A stretch of 64,000 nucleotides of DNA from Stratiformator vulcanicus (lineage in GTDB: Bacteria > Planctomycetota > Planctomycetia > Planctomycetales > Planctomycetaceae): NCBI RefSeq assembly GCF_007744515.1, contig NZ_CP036268.1, positions 62,001 through 126,000 of the forward strand. Direction: 5' to 3'. Under the pieces are notes generated by a model that worked only from the letters and a program-made list of their open reading frames with translations, did not search any database and was not told the DNA's origin. Position 1 is the stretch's first letter. Every line of letters begins with the position of its first letter. Made by a program: the position numbers and the translations under genes. Of the stretch, positions 8,791 through 17,827 are shown piece after piece.

Positions 8791-11664
8791 TTAACGATCG
8801 CGGCTCGCCAGGCGATCGTTGGGCGGCAGCACGTGCAGCATCACTGGTTGGCTGACCGGGTCGCCTCCGACTTCGGACTTCAGGTGAAACAGTCGCGAAC
8901 CGGGTTGGGCCGTTTCGTCGGCCGTGATGAAGAAGTCGCGTTCGCTTGTCCCGCCCACAATCATGAGGCCGTTGAGCCCGATGTTGTCGACGATCACCCC
9001 TTTGGCCAAGTTGCGGCCCGCGTCGCCTTTGCCGAGCGGAATCCGACCTTTGAACCCGTTGCGCTCAGCCCGCACGTTCAAATGGATGGTTTCGCCGGGG
9101 CGAATTTCGAAAGCGAGCAGCCCATCGGATGCGGATGAGACGGGGGGCGTGCCGCCGGGGAGTGGTTCGATCGTGATCTTCAACCCGGGTTTGGAATCGA
9201 TCTTAATGCTCGGAGCGATGCCGAAATTGCGGGTGACTTCTTCGCCGCGGATCATCGCGGTGGCGGTCCCAACGACCACGTCGCGCGATTTGTCACCGGG
9301 CTTCGGCGCGATCACCGGGATCGTCGCGGCCGCTCCTGATGCGGCAATCAATCCGAACGCTTCGGTACGGCCCGCTTCGATCACGACGGGGCTCGTTGCC
9401 GTCAGTCCGTCGGGCAGCGTGTCGACGTCGACACGAATCGGTCCGTCATAGCCGTCAATCCGTTTCGCCCGCACAACGAACTCGCGACCGCTCCCGCTAC
9501 GAATCGCGAGGCTTTCTTTCTTGTCGACCCAAACTTCAAACCGGGGATTGCGCGGGCGGATGTGAAGTTTGTAATGGGCTTTTGGATCATCGATCCCGCG
9601 GACATCGCGAACGGCGGCGATGTATTCGCCGTCGGCGGGGGCGGTGAAGAACAGCCTTGAATCCTTACCGATGTCCCGCCGGGCCGCATCGTCGTTCTCG
9701 TAGTGGATCGTGAAGACCGGCAGGCCGTTGGGAATGATCTCGGCCTCCGGCGCATGCGGTTCGACCACGTAAGCCGGTTCGCCGAGGGCGTGGGCCAGCG
9801 GCGTCGTATCGAAATAGCCCCAACGCTTGCCGAATTCCGGTTCCATCTCGAAGCCGGAGTCAGGCCCGCGGGGGTGCGACCGCAGCATCGCGACTTCGCC
9901 GCTGGCGAACAGCAACTGCCCGAGCTTCATTTCCTGCCAGTTGAACAACCGGAAGTCCCCGGCCTGGTCGGCATCTTTCCCGCGGAAGGTGAAGTAGGAC
10001 TCCCGGACCGCCTGCAGTTTGACCCGGGGCAGCCGTTCGCCGTCGGAGGTCAGCACTTCGATGAATGAATCGAGCGTCGATTTATTCCGCGCGGCCTCGA
10101 TCTCCAGCACCCATTGCTGACCGGCTTTCGCGGTGAATCGATACAGATCGGTGTCGACTGCCGATTCCGAGTCGTTATGGATTAGGCCCGAAATGACCGC
10201 GGGCACAGTCACGGCTTGAGCCGTCGCCGCCGTCGCATTCGGCTCCTGCTCGGCCACATCGGTCGCCTCGCCGGTAATGCGGACGTAATCGGTCTCGGCC
10301 GTCGATCGGCGCGATTTCGGCGGAGCGACTTCGGGGATTTCGTACCGATCAATTTGACCATCCATGCGTCCGACGATGAACGATCGGCCGTTCGGCGTCA
10401 CGGCGAGGCTCGACACGACGTCGCGGTCGGCATCGCGCCACACGTGCAGCTCCCGCACTGAGGCGGCGTCCCATAATTTGATGGTCTTGTCTTCCGATGC
10501 GGAAATCAGTCGTTGTCCGTCCGGGGTCATTTCAAGGTGTGTGATCGGCCCCTCATGGCCGAAGCGGGCGATCGTCTGCGGGTTGATCCGCGGCTTGTCG
10601 GTCGAGATAAACTTCCAGATGCGAATCTTCTTGTCGGCCCCCGCGGCGAAGACCGTCTCGCCGTCGGCACCGAATCCGCAGCCATATTCTTCATTGAGCG
10701 GCTGGCCGAGCGTGTCGAGGCGGACGCCGTCTTCGACCCGCCAGACCTTGCACGTATCGTCGGCACTCGCGCTGACGAGGAAGCGACCGTTGGGGTCGAA
10801 GGCCACATCGTAGATCGCGCCATTGTGCCCGCCGAGTGTGCGGAGTTGCTCGCCGCTGTTCACATCCCACAGAATGATCTTGCGGTCGTAGCTGCAGGTC
10901 GCGAGGACACTGCCGCTGGGCGAGAGCGTGGCGTCGTACAGAATGTCGCGGTGGCCCTTGAACTCGCGAACCAGTTCGCCCGTTTCGACATCCCACAATG
11001 CCGCGACGCCCCCGAGTCCGACGACGCCCGATGCGGTGAGCAGATGGCGGCCGTCTTTGATGAACTCGATCGATGTAACTTTGCCGGGAAACTCATCGAG
11101 TTCGACGACGGGATCACTCTCCATCGCGGAGCCGAACTCGCTCGCGTTATAGATCGCGACGGTGCCGAAGCGCGCGACGGCCAGCAGGCCGCCGTCGGGG
11201 GCGATGTCGACCGCGGTGATCGGGCGGATGTCAGCTTTGCCTTCGATCTTCGGTACGATCAGCGAGAGCCGGTCCGGCTCGACGCCCGCGGGACCCTTCG
11301 CCCCGCCGTCGATCCAGCGGGTGAGAATGGCGATTTCATTTTCGCCGGGCTTCGGCTCATCATCTGGCGGCATCGCGGGCTCGGCTTCGCCGGTGATCAG
11401 CCGCACGATCAGGCTCGACTCGGCATCCCCGGCCAGCACCGCGGGGCCGTCGGGCGTGCCTTTGAGCAGCGCGTCATAACTGTGCAGGGCGAAGTCGCCA
11501 TCCGGGGCGAAATCACCGTGACAGCCGGCACAATACTTGGTGAGGATCGGCGCGACTTCGGTGTTGAAGTCGGGGGCGGCACCGTCCTCGGCGAGAGCGA
11601 TCGCTCCGCATAAGATTGGGGAGACCACGAAGAGCGTTCGAAGAGGCATCAACATGCGATTCAT
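8791..11664 (-). CDS. Exported PSCyt1 cytochrome-like protein with WD40 repeats
   Basis: About 957 aa. A signal peptide (LRTLFVVSPILCGAIALAED) is followed by the planctomycete cytochrome c-like domain with haem motif CAGCH and distal GEAEPAMPPDDEPKP near residue 100. About six WD40 blades follow (residues 155-450; ends such as IILWDVNSGEQ, CKVWRVEDGV, KIRIWKF and TIKLWDAASV). A PPC-like beta-sandwich near 500 (DTDLYRFTAKAGQQWVLEIE) and further Ig-like domains continue to the C-terminus. This architecture is found in planctomycete clusters with DUF1553 and DUF1501 proteins and probably acts at the cell surface or periplasm; substrate unknown. The frame opens at 11694, but the ATG at 11664 fits the signal peptide better. 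The next gene upstream on this strand is the PSCyt2 protein. Confidence 0.85.
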   Translation of the reverse strand: MNRMLMPLRTLFVVSPILCGAIALAEDGAAPDFNTEVAPILTKYCAGCHGDFAPDGDFALHSYDALLKGTPDGPAVLAGDAESSLIVRLITGEAEPAMPPDDEPKPGENEIAILTRWIDGGAKGPAGVEPDRLSLIVPKIEGKADIRPITAVDIAPDGGLLAVARFGTVAIYNASEFGSAMESDPVVELDEFPGKVTSIEFIKDGRHLLTASGVVGLGGVAALWDVETGELVREFKGHRDILYDATLSPSGSVLATCSYDRKIILWDVNSGEQLRTLGGHNGAIYDVAFDPNGRFLVSASADDTCKVWRVEDGVRLDTLGQPLNEEYGCGFGADGETVFAAGADKKIRIWKFISTDKPRINPQTIARFGHEGPITHLEMTPDGQRLISASEDKTIKLWDAASVRELHVWRDADRDVVSSLAVTPNGRSFIVGRMDGQIDRYEIPEVAPPKSRRSTAETDYVRITGEATDVAEQEPNATAATAQAVTVPAVISGLIHNDSESAVDTDLYRFTAKAGQQWVLEIEAARNKSTLDSFIEVLTSDGERLPRVKLQAVRESYFTFRGKDADQAGDFRLFNWQEMKLGQLLFASGEVAMLRSHPRGPDSGFEMEPEFGKRWGYFDTTPLAHALGEPAYVVEPHAPEAEIIPNGLPVFTIHYENDDAARRDIGKDSRLFFTAPADGEYIAAVRDVRGIDDPKAHYKLHIRPRNPRFEVWVDKKESLAIRSGSGREFVVRAKRIDGYDGPIRVDVDTLPDGLTATSPVVIEAGRTEAFGLIAASGAAATIPVIAPKPGDKSRDVVVGTATAMIRGEEVTRNFGIAPSIKIDSKPGLKITIEPLPGGTPPVSSASDGLLAFEIRPGETIHLNVRAERNGFKGRIPLGKGDAGRNLAKGVIVDNIGLNGLMIVGGTSERDFFITADETAQPGSRLFHLKSEVGGDPVSQPVMLHVLPPNDRLASRDR

Positions 11665-11698
11665 CATATTCAAAGTTTGGATCGCGAAAGGCATTATG

Positions 11699-11731
11699 GA
11701 GTGGCCCGGACAACGTCCGGGCCACTCTTTT
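11699..11731. repeat. Minimal copy of the GTGGCCCGGAC palindromic repeat (hairpin with T-run)
   Basis: Perfect 13-bp arms GAGTGGCCCGGAC and GTCCGGGCCACTC around AAC, followed on the plus strand by TTTTAG. The arms are identical to the ends of the about 144-bp repeats at 19760, 20179 and 51232, so this looks like a collapsed member of that family. It lies in the 118-base gap between the PSCyt2 stop and the PSCyt1 start (minus strand) and could act as a terminator or mRNA-stabilising hairpin. Confidence 0.8.
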
Positions 11732-11782
11732 AGTCTTGTTTTTCTTCGTCACCCTTGCACGTGCTGCGGGCTTGTCACGGAC

Positions 11783-14272
11783 TCAGTGATTGAAGATGAA
11801 TTCGCGGCTTGTGAGCACGGCCCACAGAATGTCTTCCAGCACAATGCGCTCGTCGTCCGCGCCCGCGGCCGGAAGTATATCCTGAAGCTGCGTTCGTTCG
11901 CGTTCGGTCGGAAAGCGGGCCAGCGCGTTGAGATAGATTTCGTCGAGCAGGGCCCCGTCCGACATCCCGTCACTTCGCAGCTTGACGAAATCGCCGACGC
12001 AGCTTTGTTTGTTCGCGAGTTTGTCGTTGATCGTGTTGCCGTTGGACAGGTGCAGCACCTGCACCATGCTGGGCTCATCAGAGCGCTCGCACTCGCAGAC
12101 GATGCGGCGTTCGTTGCGACCGAACGTGTTGAGGAAATAATTCTCGACGGCCGAATCGTGTAGCTGAATCGCGCGGGTGCCGTTCTTATAGATGTCGACG
12201 TCCTGGCGGTTGTTGCCGGGGAAGACGATCTTGTCGAACTTCGTGGGCACTTCGGTGACCCGCACGATCGCGTCGTGCAGGACCTCGGCGGTCATTCGTT
12301 TGGGGTAGTAGCGCGAGTAGAAGCGTTTGTCGTTCTTGTTGCCGGCAAGCGGTTCGCTGGACCGCTGATAGGCATTCGAGCTCAGGATCGCCCGCATTAA
12401 CGACTTCAAGTCAAAGTCCTGCTCGACGAGATAACCGGCGGCGGCGTTGAGCAATTCGTCGTTCGAAGCGGGGTTGGAGACCCGCATATCGTCGACCTTT
12501 TCGACGATCCCGACACCAAAGAATTTCGCCCAGACACGGTTGGCGATCGAGCGCGAGAAATACGGATTCTCCGGCGAGACGAGCCATGCGGCGAGATGCG
12601 AGCGACGGTCGGACGTGTCGTCGATCGCCAGTGGCTCGGCGTCAAGCGGCGCCGGCGGTTGCGGGTTTCCCGTCCTCGGCTGAACGAGGTCGCCCGACTC
12701 CGACACGTAGAGCGTCCGCAGTCCGTCACCGTTGCGAGGCTCGCCGCCCCAGCCCTTGGCCTTCACCCGGGCGAACAGGTTCGCCATCGCGTAATATTGA
12801 TCGTTGGTCCATTTCTCGAGCGGGTGGTTGTGGCACTTCGCGCATCCGATCGACAAACCCATGAAGGCCTGCGAGGCGTTCTCGGTCATGTCTTCGGGGG
12901 ATTGATGCAGCGCGTAGAAATTCGTCGCCCCGTTTTCGTAACTGCTCCCCGTCGCGGTCAGCACCTCCCGGACGAGATCATCCCAAGCGGTGTTCTGTGC
13001 GACATGCCCGCGGAGCCAGCCGTAATAGGCCTCCAAGGCTTTCGGCCGCAGCAGCGTGCCGTTCATGAGAAAGATGTCGGACCACTGATAGGTCCAATAG
13101 TCGACGAATTCCGGGCGTTCAAGCAATTCATCGATCAGTTGCTCGCGCTTGTCTACGGAGTCATCGGCAAGAAACGTGCGGACTTCTTCCGAAGTCGGCA
13201 ACAGGCCGATCGTGTCGACGTAGGCGCGCCGGATGAAGCTGGCGTCACTGCAAGGGCCGGACGCCACGAGGTTCAATCGCTCCAGTTGCCGATTCACATG
13301 CTCGTCAATGAAATTCACCGGTTCGCGGGTGTCGACAACATCGCCCGCCGATGCGACGGCTTCAAAGGGGACCGTGACGCGGGCGATGGCCAACTTGCTG
13401 GAGTACCAGGCCACAATTGCCCCCTCCCCCGGCCCGATCACCGTCACGGTGCCGTGTTCGTCGACGGAGCAAACGGCTTCATCGGAGGAAGACCAGATCA
13501 CCCACTCGCTCACATCGACGGCTCGGCCGTCGGAGAAATGGGCGATGACCACAAGGTCCTGTTTCGAGCCGACTGTGTGGATCGAGCGCCCCGGCAGCAC
13601 CTCGATTCGCTCGACCTCAGTATCGGCTTTCGTCGGGGGCGACGCCCCGGCCGCGATCCACTCTGAGAGAATCTGATACTCACGCGAGTCGGTTTCAAAT
13701 CGCAAGCCGCCCTTATGCGGCAATGCTCCGGACGGTTTGGCGATCAACAGGCTTCGCCCCGGGTCGGCCAATTCGATCCGCCGACCGCGGTCTTGCTTGG
13801 CGATGTTGAAGTAGTCGCTCATCGGGTCGTAACCGCGGAGTGAGAGGCGGAAGCCCCCCTTCCCCGCGAGTGCCCCGTGACAGGCGCCCGAATTGCAACC
13901 GGCCTTCGAGAGCACTGGCAGCACGGCGTGACGAAACCCCCACGCCTCCGAGGAGTTCATCCCGACGACCGTCACCTCCGCAGTGACCGATCCGTTCGGA
14001 GTCTTCGCGACGATGTCGGTATTGCCGTTGGCGACCGGGTGCACGACGCCTTCGTTGGTGACCGTCGCGACCGCCGGGTTACTCGTTGACCAAGTGATGC
14101 CCTCGCGAACCTGCGCACCGATTTCCTCTCCCGATTGCCGCTGCAAAAGCAGTCGCTGCGAGGCTGCTTCGCCGTGCAGCGTTGCTTGCGGCGGAAGGAT
14201 CGTCAGCGCGTCCTCCGCCAGGGCGGCCGAAGCGCAGAGCGTGAGAGCGAAGGCGATCGAGAAACTCTTCAT
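11783..14272 (-). CDS. PSCyt2/DUF1549-DUF1553 protein with Big2 domain
   Basis: 829 aa from ATG 14272, which begins a clear signal peptide (MKSFSIAFALTLCASAALAE); the frame is open further upstream but without family features. A bacterial Ig-like group 2 domain (ITWSTSNPAVATVTNEGVVH) comes first. A GCNSGACHG haem-like motif, another Ig-like segment and the DUF1549 domain (ASFIRRAYVDTIGLLPTSEE) with CAKCHNHPLEKWTNDQYY follow. The DUF1553 domain (NPYFSRSIANRVWAKFFGVG onward) ends the protein. DUF1549/1553 proteins are planctomycete-specific, exported and of unknown function, and are thought to be redox or sugar-degradation related because of the haem-like motifs. It is the middle member of a same-strand cluster: DUF1501, this gene, PSCyt1/WD40. 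Confidence 0.9.
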   Translation of the reverse strand: MKSFSIAFALTLCASAALAEDALTILPPQATLHGEAASQRLLLQRQSGEEIGAQVREGITWSTSNPAVATVTNEGVVHPVANGNTDIVAKTPNGSVTAEVTVVGMNSSEAWGFRHAVLPVLSKAGCNSGACHGALAGKGGFRLSLRGYDPMSDYFNIAKQDRGRRIELADPGRSLLIAKPSGALPHKGGLRFETDSREYQILSEWIAAGASPPTKADTEVERIEVLPGRSIHTVGSKQDLVVIAHFSDGRAVDVSEWVIWSSSDEAVCSVDEHGTVTVIGPGEGAIVAWYSSKLAIARVTVPFEAVASAGDVVDTREPVNFIDEHVNRQLERLNLVASGPCSDASFIRRAYVDTIGLLPTSEEVRTFLADDSVDKREQLIDELLERPEFVDYWTYQWSDIFLMNGTLLRPKALEAYYGWLRGHVAQNTAWDDLVREVLTATGSSYENGATNFYALHQSPEDMTENASQAFMGLSIGCAKCHNHPLEKWTNDQYYAMANLFARVKAKGWGGEPRNGDGLRTLYVSESGDLVQPRTGNPQPPAPLDAEPLAIDDTSDRRSHLAAWLVSPENPYFSRSIANRVWAKFFGVGIVEKVDDMRVSNPASNDELLNAAAGYLVEQDFDLKSLMRAILSSNAYQRSSEPLAGNKNDKRFYSRYYPKRMTAEVLHDAIVRVTEVPTKFDKIVFPGNNRQDVDIYKNGTRAIQLHDSAVENYFLNTFGRNERRIVCECERSDEPSMVQVLHLSNGNTINDKLANKQSCVGDFVKLRSDGMSDGALLDEIYLNALARFPTERERTQLQDILPAAGADDERIVLEDILWAVLTSREFIFNH

Positions 14273-14301
14273 GTCTCGTCTTCTTACATTTCTGAAACAC
14301 A

Positions 14302-14543
14302 AGCCCGACGCGCGAGCGAGAGATTTCATGATTGATGCTTGGTCAGGGTGCCGGGGGCGTGTCGCCCCCGCATCTCGGTGTTCGTTTACTTCTTGCAATG
14401 TTCGCTGTTTTGTCCACATGCCGGCTTCGATTGGCCGATGCGCCGCATTACGCAGTCATGCTTGTTCCTGCGGGGGCGATAGGCCCCCGCCACCCATTTC
14501 ATTCATTGGTAAGCCCGTCAATCCCTCGCTTGCGCGTCGGGCT
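14302..14543. repeat. Inverted-repeat element framed by AGCCCGACGCGC arms
   Basis: Outer arms at 14302-14324 (AGCCCGACGCGCGAGCGAGA) and 14521-14543 are inverted copies with two mismatches. Inside are two strong G-rich hairpins, GGGGGCG-TGT-CGCCCCC near 14352 and GCGGGGGCGATAGGCCCCCGC near 14470, the latter ending in CCACCC. The whole 242-base stretch fills the gap between the DUF1501 stop and the PSCyt2 start. No open frame inside it looks coding. Confidence 0.75.
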
Positions 14544-14566
14544 AGTAATGAATGCGTCTGTCGAAT

Positions 14567-15943
14567 CTAGAACAGCTCGTGGATCGCTTCGGCTCCGAAG
14601 TCGACGATCGGGAACGGTCGACCGGCCGGGCCGGGGAGCGTTGTGTCGAGGTCGAGGCCGAGGCTGTGAAAGATCGTGGCTACGATGTCTGCCGGCTCAA
14701 CGGGCCGATCAGCCGGAACACCGCCGACAGGGTCACTCGCCCCGACGACCTGCCCGCCCTGCACGCCGCCGCCGGCGAAGTAGACGGTGAAGCACTGCGG
14801 CCAGTGGTCACGACCGCCGGCGGGATTGACCCGCGGCGTGCGGCCGAACTCCGCGAGATTGCAGACCATCGTGTCGTCGAGCATCCCGCGTTCGCTGAGG
14901 TCAGAGATCAACGCGCTATAAGCCTGATCGTACATCGGACAGACGACGTTCTTCATGCCCTCGATCGAGGTGAACGGTTTCGAGCCGTGAATGTCCCACG
15001 TAACTTCATCGAACACCGTCAGGAAGGCATTGACGGTCACGAACCGCACGCCGTTTTCAACAAGTCGGCGGGCCAGCAGGCAGCATTGACCGAAGCGGTT
15101 GCGTCCGTAGCGATCGCGGACCGAATCCGGCTCTTCCGACAGATCGAACGCTTTGCGGGCCTGCGGGCTCGACATCAGCCGGAAAGCGGCTTCGAAGTTC
15201 TCGTTCATCAAGTTCGCATTTTCGGTCGCCTCGAAGGTGGAGACCGTCTCGTCGACGATATCGCGCAGGCGCCGCCGGCGGTTGAGTCGGACCTCGCCGA
15301 TCTCCTGCGGCGGGAGCAGGTCGGGCACTTTGAAGTTCGGTTTGGAAGGATCGGCGTTGAGGGCGAACGGATCGTAGCGTTTGCCGAGGAAGCCACCCGC
15401 TTGACCGTTGGGCAGGTTTCCGCCGCCGCGACCCATCTTCTCGGGCAGCACGACGAACGGCGGCAGATCCGATTTGCGACCTTTCAAATAACTCACGACC
15501 GCCCCGGCGTGAGGTGACTCGACTCCGCCGGTGAACTGTCGGCCGGTTTGAAGCATCTGCCAACCGGAGTCGTGGACCGCGGCCCCGGTGTGATGTGCCG
15601 AACGAACGAGCGAGAACTTGTCGGCGATCTTGGCGTGCTCGGGGAGAATCTCCGAGATCTCGACGCCGTCGGCGACGGTTTTGATCGGCTTGAACGGACC
15701 GCGGATTTCAGCGGGGGCCTCCGGCTTCATGTCGAACAGATCGACCTGACTGGGTGCCCCGAGGTTGAAGATCATGATGCACGAGTTGTTGTCGTGCCCG
15801 TCTTTCACCTTCCCTTGGGCCTGTGCGGCCATCAAATGCGGCAGCGACAGGCCGATGGCCCCGAGCGTGCCGACTTGCAGAAAATCGCGGCGTGTGGTGC
15901 CGTTACAATTGTGAGTGGAGCCGCGTCCGGTGAAACTGAGCAT
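14567..15943 (-). CDS. DUF1501 protein (sulfatase-like fold, Tat-exported)
   Basis: 458 aa. The twin-arginine leader TTRRDFLQVGTLGAIGLSLP (residues 17-36) is followed by the DUF1501 start SCIMIFNLGAPSQVDLFDMK. Further family landmarks are LVRSAHHTGAAVHDSGWQML near 115, LLARRLVENGVRFVTVNA near 290, TWDIHGSK near 315, MVCNLAEFGRTPRVN near 365 and GRDHWPQCFTVYFAGGGVQG near 380. DUF1501 resembles alkaline phosphatase/sulfatase folds, but activity is not established. It is almost always encoded beside a DUF1549/DUF1553 protein, as here, and is the first gene of the minus-strand cluster. It is divergent from the PAS-AraC regulator at 16108, with a 164-base shared control region. Confidence 0.92.
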   Translation of the reverse strand: MLSFTGRGSTHNCNGTTRRDFLQVGTLGAIGLSLPHLMAAQAQGKVKDGHDNNSCIMIFNLGAPSQVDLFDMKPEAPAEIRGPFKPIKTVADGVEISEILPEHAKIADKFSLVRSAHHTGAAVHDSGWQMLQTGRQFTGGVESPHAGAVVSYLKGRKSDLPPFVVLPEKMGRGGGNLPNGQAGGFLGKRYDPFALNADPSKPNFKVPDLLPPQEIGEVRLNRRRRLRDIVDETVSTFEATENANLMNENFEAAFRLMSSPQARKAFDLSEEPDSVRDRYGRNRFGQCCLLARRLVENGVRFVTVNAFLTVFDEVTWDIHGSKPFTSIEGMKNVVCPMYDQAYSALISDLSERGMLDDTMVCNLAEFGRTPRVNPAGGRDHWPQCFTVYFAGGGVQGGQVVGASDPVGGVPADRPVEPADIVATIFHSLGLDLDTTLPGPAGRPFPIVDFGAEAIHELF

Positions 15944-16107
15944 GGCAAAGGCCGTTTCGGCTGACTGATGGCATGGAGCAGGCGCGAGCGATCCTCACGC
16001 GATGGCGAACTGCGATCGCGGGAACGCATCAGCGTATGCCAATAATCTAGTCGCCGACGGCCTGTTTCGCCTAGTAGCAATTCGTCATTTTCTTGTAAAA
16101 ATCGCGC

Positions 16108-16860
16108 ATGCAAATTGCCGTCGATCCGGTCGAGCAGATATCGGCCGAGCTCTCCGTCGCGTTGCAACTGGCCGAATTGTTCGATCAACTGCACGACACC
16201 GTCTTCTTCGCCAAAGACCGCGAGGGCCGCTTCATCCACGTGAACCTCGCATTCCTCACAATGCGTGGGCTTTCCGATCACTCGGAGGTCGTGGGGAAGA
16301 CCGATCTCGACCTGCATCCGCGGTACCTCGCCGAGCAGTATATTGAAGAGGATCGGCAGATCATGGCGTCGGGTAAGCCCCTGCCCAATCAGACATGGCT
16401 CGTCCCCGACAGTCGCGGCGACCTGAAGTGGTATCTTTCCTGCAAGACGCCATTGCTGAATTCCGCCGGCGAAGTCATCGGGATCGCCGGCAAAATGCGA
16501 GACGTGCAGAAGTTCTACACGCAATCGCAGCCCTACGGGGCGATGGATGGCGTCCTGCAATACGTGCTGACGCACTACCCCGAGCGAATCGAGGTTCCCC
16601 AACTTGCCAAGCAGGTTCACCTGTCGGTCAGCCAATTCGGGCGGCGTTTCCAAGAGCTATACAGCATTACGCCCCAGCAATACATCCTCCGCGTGAGGAT
16701 CAACGCAGCCACGCAGGCGCTCACGGCGACCGATCTGACGATCGGCGAAATCGCCCAAAACTGCGGCTTCTTCGACCAAAGCCACTTCACAAAGCAGTTC
16801 AAACGCGAAACCGGAACCACTCCGCTGACCTTCCGGCGTAAATATCGGGAAGATGGGTGA
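16108..16860 (+). CDS. AraC-family transcriptional regulator with N-terminal PAS domain
   Basis: 250 aa. Residues 20-135 form a PAS/PAC module (FDQLHDTVFFAKDREGRFIH, VVGKTDLDLHPRYLAEQYIE, TPLLNSAGEVIGIAGKMRDV). Residues 150-248 are a double helix-turn-helix of AraC type (EVPQLAKQVHLSVSQFGRRF, IGEIAQNCGFFDQSHFTKQF, TPLTFRRKY). The PAS domain presumably senses a small ligand or redox state in the cytoplasm. The gene is transcribed away from the DUF1501-PSCyt2-PSCyt1 cluster, which makes that cluster its most likely target. ATG at 16108 lies at the natural N-terminus. Confidence 0.9.
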   Translation: MQIAVDPVEQISAELSVALQLAELFDQLHDTVFFAKDREGRFIHVNLAFLTMRGLSDHSEVVGKTDLDLHPRYLAEQYIEEDRQIMASGKPLPNQTWLVPDSRGDLKWYLSCKTPLLNSAGEVIGIAGKMRDVQKFYTQSQPYGAMDGVLQYVLTHYPERIEVPQLAKQVHLSVSQFGRRFQELYSITPQQYILRVRINAATQALTATDLTIGEIAQNCGFFDQSHFTKQFKRETGTTPLTFRRKYREDG

Positions 16861-16919
16861 CGTCGGTGATCGAGTTGGTGCCCGCAAGTCCGTTGAACTG
16901 AGTCAAATAGACTAACGTA

Positions 16920-16985
16920 GACAAGCCGCGCACGAAGTAAGCGGATATCGCGCGGGTTGATCCGCTACTTCGTGCGCGGCTTGTC
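16920..16985. repeat. Long near-perfect hairpin (26-bp stem, one bulged A)
   Basis: The left arm 16920-16946 begins GACAAGCCGCGCACGAAGTA and the right arm 16960-16985 is its complement, with a single extra A in the left arm before GCGGAT. The loop is 13 bases. It lies between the AraC-type regulator stop (16860) and the convergent 17067 gene stop, so it may serve as a bidirectional terminator. The stem is much longer than needed, which suggests a mobile palindromic repeat. Confidence 0.85.
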
Positions 16986-17066
16986 GAGCGTCGAAATAGC
17001 ACGCGCTTCGCAACACGGACGACGTGCGTGCCACTCTTCAACGCAGAGTGACGGTCACCAATGGCC

Positions 17067-17579
17067 CTACAAGGTCGGGCCTTCGATCGCCAGAATGCGA
17101 GCCGACTTGTTGACCTGGTTGGTCGCGGTGACGTAGACGCGGATGTTGAAGCCCATGGCCAGCCCGGTCCACGTATACGTGTAAACGTTCGCGGCCGAAT
17201 GCAGCCGACGTTGCACCAGCGGATAGCTCTTCATGTCCTCGACCTTCAACATCGGGTTGCCGGTTTGAAGGTCTTTGAGGGCTGACACGTTGGCTCGGCC
17301 ACGTTCGCCGAGTTTTTCTTTCCAAGCGATCGCCGTCGCTTTGGCTTCTAGCCAAGCGGAGCGCTCGGTGTAAACGAGGCCGCACACGATTGCGAGAATC
17401 GGCCAGATCGCCAGTCGCAGGCCCCATCGCTTCCAGAACGGCTTGCGGTCGAACAGCGATTCGTCGAAATCGTCGCTGTCGTCTTCGGCCATGCCGCGCA
17501 TCCGGTCGCGGAGCGACGACATCATGTCGTCTTCCATCGTGGAAGACGATGGCTGGTCTGTTGATTGAGAGTCGTTCAT
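17067..17579 (-). CDS. Hypothetical membrane-anchored protein
   Basis: 170 aa from ATG 17579; the frame opens at 17681, but upstream residues look non-coding. An acidic N-terminus (residues 20-45, EDDSDDFDESLFDRKPFWKR) precedes one transmembrane helix (LRLAIWPILAIVCGLVYTE, about 52-70). A soluble domain (WLEAKATAIAWKEKLGERGR, NPMLKVEDMKSYPLVQRRLH, YTYTWTGLAMGFNIRVYVTA) follows. I do not recognise the family. Its start is about 250 bases upstream of and divergent from aspS. Confidence 0.7.
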   Translation of the reverse strand: MNDSQSTDQPSSSTMEDDMMSSLRDRMRGMAEDDSDDFDESLFDRKPFWKRWGLRLAIWPILAIVCGLVYTERSAWLEAKATAIAWKEKLGERGRANVSALKDLQTGNPMLKVEDMKSYPLVQRRLHSAANVYTYTWTGLAMGFNIRVYVTATNQVNKSARILAIEGPTL

Positions 17580-17827
17580 GACGGGATCATGCGCAAATTC
17601 CCGCTCGCATCCAAGATCCTTCATCAGAAGTTCATCGAATAGTTGAGCCGGGCGGATCGCCGAGCGCTGCCGTGCCATCAAATTCGCGATCGTTGCGACT
17701 CGAACCGTCTGACCTTATTATGCGGCGACCTGCCGGAGGCACCGCCTTCGGCTCTTTTTCTAGCGACTCCTCGGCAGGTATTGGCCGAATTTCTCGCTCC
17801 CTGCTCCTCGCTCCTGACTCTTCGACT

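Noticed and set aside
10513-11613. 366-aa plus-strand frame antisense to the PSCyt1/WD40 gene
   Set aside because: Antisense to WD40 repeats, no recognisable domain.
15832-16653. 273-aa minus-strand frame overlapping the PAS-AraC gene
   Set aside because: It is the antisense shadow of the regulator and the DUF1501 start; no family features.
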